64,000 bases of DNA. It comes from Antarcticimicrobium sp040365005 (lineage in GTDB: Bacteria; Pseudomonadota; Alphaproteobacteria; Rhodobacterales; Rhodobacteraceae). A program made the translations under genes and the position numbers. This document shows positions 63,117 to 64,000 of this stretch, in pieces; position 1 is the first letter of the stretch, and each line of letters starts with the position of its first letter. The notes beneath the pieces were generated by a model, which made no database searches, was not told the DNA's origin, and saw only the letters and a program-made list of their open reading frames with translations. The stretch covers positions 112,427 to 176,426 of the forward strand of contig NZ_BAABWV010000009.1 of the NCBI RefSeq assembly GCF_040365005.1, written 5' to 3'.

Positions 63117-64000
63117 TTACGCGGCTCGTTCCTCAGTTTCCATAGCCGCATAGAAATTGGCCTCTGCTTCTGCCGGCGGAATGTTCCCGATAGGCTCAAG
63201 CAGACGGCGGTTGTTAAACCAGTCCACCCATTCGAGTGTTGCGTATTCCACTGCCTCGAAGTTGCGCCAAGGGCCGCGGCGGTGAATGACCTTGGCCTTG
63301 AACAAGCCGTTGATCGTCTCGGCCAGGGCATTGTCGTAACTGTCTCCGACGCTGCTGACAGAGGGCTCGATAGCAGCTTCTCCCAACCGCTCTGTGTACT
63401 TGATCGACAGGTATTGGCTGCCGCGGTCGGAGTGGTGAACAAGCCCCATCGCCTTTGTCGGCCGCCGCTCGTGAACAGCCTGCTCCAGAGCATCGAGAAC
63501 GAACCCGGCATGCGCCGAGGTGCTGACACGCCAACCAACGATCTTGCGGGCATAGGCATCGATAACGAAGGCGACATAGGTGAACCCCTTCCAGGTGGCA
63601 ACATAGGTGAAATCGCTAACCCAGAGCATGTTGGGCGCGGGCACACGGAACTGCCGGTTCACCTTGTCCAGCGGGCATGGCGCCTTCTTGTCGGGAACCG
63701 TGGTCTTGTGCGGCTTGCCCCGGATGATGCCTTGAATACCCATGCTCTTCATCAGCCGGCCAACCGTGCAGCGGGCGACGTCAAAACCTTCCCGCTGCAA
63801 TTGCCGCCAGATCTTCCGCACGCCATAGACCCGCCAGTTCTCTTCGAAAACACGCAGGATCTCGGGCCGCAATGCCTGGTCACGCCGGGCACGGTCCGAC
63901 AACCGGGCCGGATCAGCCCGCTTCGCCAGGTGCTCATAATAGGTGGAAGGGGCAATCGGCAGGACAGTGCAGATCGGCTCGACCCCATGCTCACCGCGAT
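63117..64000 (-). mobile_element. IS3-family insertion sequence, orfB transposase (cut by window end)
   Basis: A DDE transposase reading leftward from the window edge to a TAA-type stop at 63117. Upstream residues HGVEPICTVLPIAPSTYYEH extend to the edge, so the start and orfA lie outside. The integrase core has Asp in LWVSDFTYVATWKGF, Asp in VHHSDRGSQYLSIKY and Glu in DNALAETINGLFKAK, the D-D-(35)-E triad. YGVRKIWRQLQREG is the HTH-like region of OrfB. All catalytic residues are intact, so the element may be active. The IS left end is at about 63105-63116. Confidence 0.92.

Overview
The window is high-GC, densely coded chromosomal DNA of an alphaproteobacterium, most likely a Rhodobacterales (Roseobacter-group) strain. 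The assignment rests on protein families and gene order: a soxBDAG sarcosine oxidase operon, a ccmABCDG cytochrome c maturation cluster with ccmI elsewhere, yajC-secD-secF, a yfgM-like/bamB/der cluster, a carboxynorspermidine synthase/decarboxylase pair, and an exosortase E/VPEID-CTERM pair. No rRNA, tRNA or CRISPR array was seen.

Layout. 1-7.3 kb: two small secreted proteins that share a Cys/Trp motif, a DMT transporter, an LpxL-like acyltransferase, a DUF1223 protein, aconitase (acnA) and a GST. 7.3-17.5 kb: a WYL regulator, ccmGDCBA, an Mth938-like protein, a TSUP transporter, secF-secD-yajC, serS and a helix-hairpin-helix protein with a histone-like tail. 17.6-26.2 kb: a desaturase, an L,D-transpeptidase-like protein, the polyamine genes, der, bamB and a YfgM-like protein. 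26.6-35.7 kb: an RND efflux pair, the VPEID-CTERM substrate with its exosortase E/CPBP protease fusion, and an Atm1-type ABC exporter. 35.7-40.5 kb: a LysM protein, a LOG-family hydrolase overlapping rarD tail to tail, sodB and an FkbM methyltransferase. 40.5-50.7 kb: the sox operon, ccmI-ruvX-DUF1289, a PhyH-like oxygenase, a second TSUP transporter and dusA.

From the 5' end of dusA (about 50.66 kb) to the right edge the character changes to accessory DNA. It holds a decayed stretch with an integrase N-terminal remnant, a seven-gene overlapping operon (two proline-iminopeptidase-family hydrolases, a dipeptide-type ABC importer and its binding protein), a divergent LuxR solo, an IS3-type transposase fragment, a Cys-rich-loop permease/amidotransferase/ArsR operon, and an IS3-family transposase cut by the window edge.

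The most exciting locus is 51.6-59.65 kb. The LuxR protein carries the two ligand-pocket substitutions (TraR W57 to M, Y61 to W) that mark the plant-associated-bacteria (PAB) LuxR solo subfamily. It is divergent from iminopeptidase genes and a peptide ABC transporter, with a lux-box-like CT-N12-AG element in the shared intergenic region. This matches the architecture of PipR-type host-signal sensing systems, here in a Rhodobacterales background and probably on an integrated element next to dusA. The second notable system is the exosortase E/VPEID-CTERM pair at 31.9-33.7 kb.
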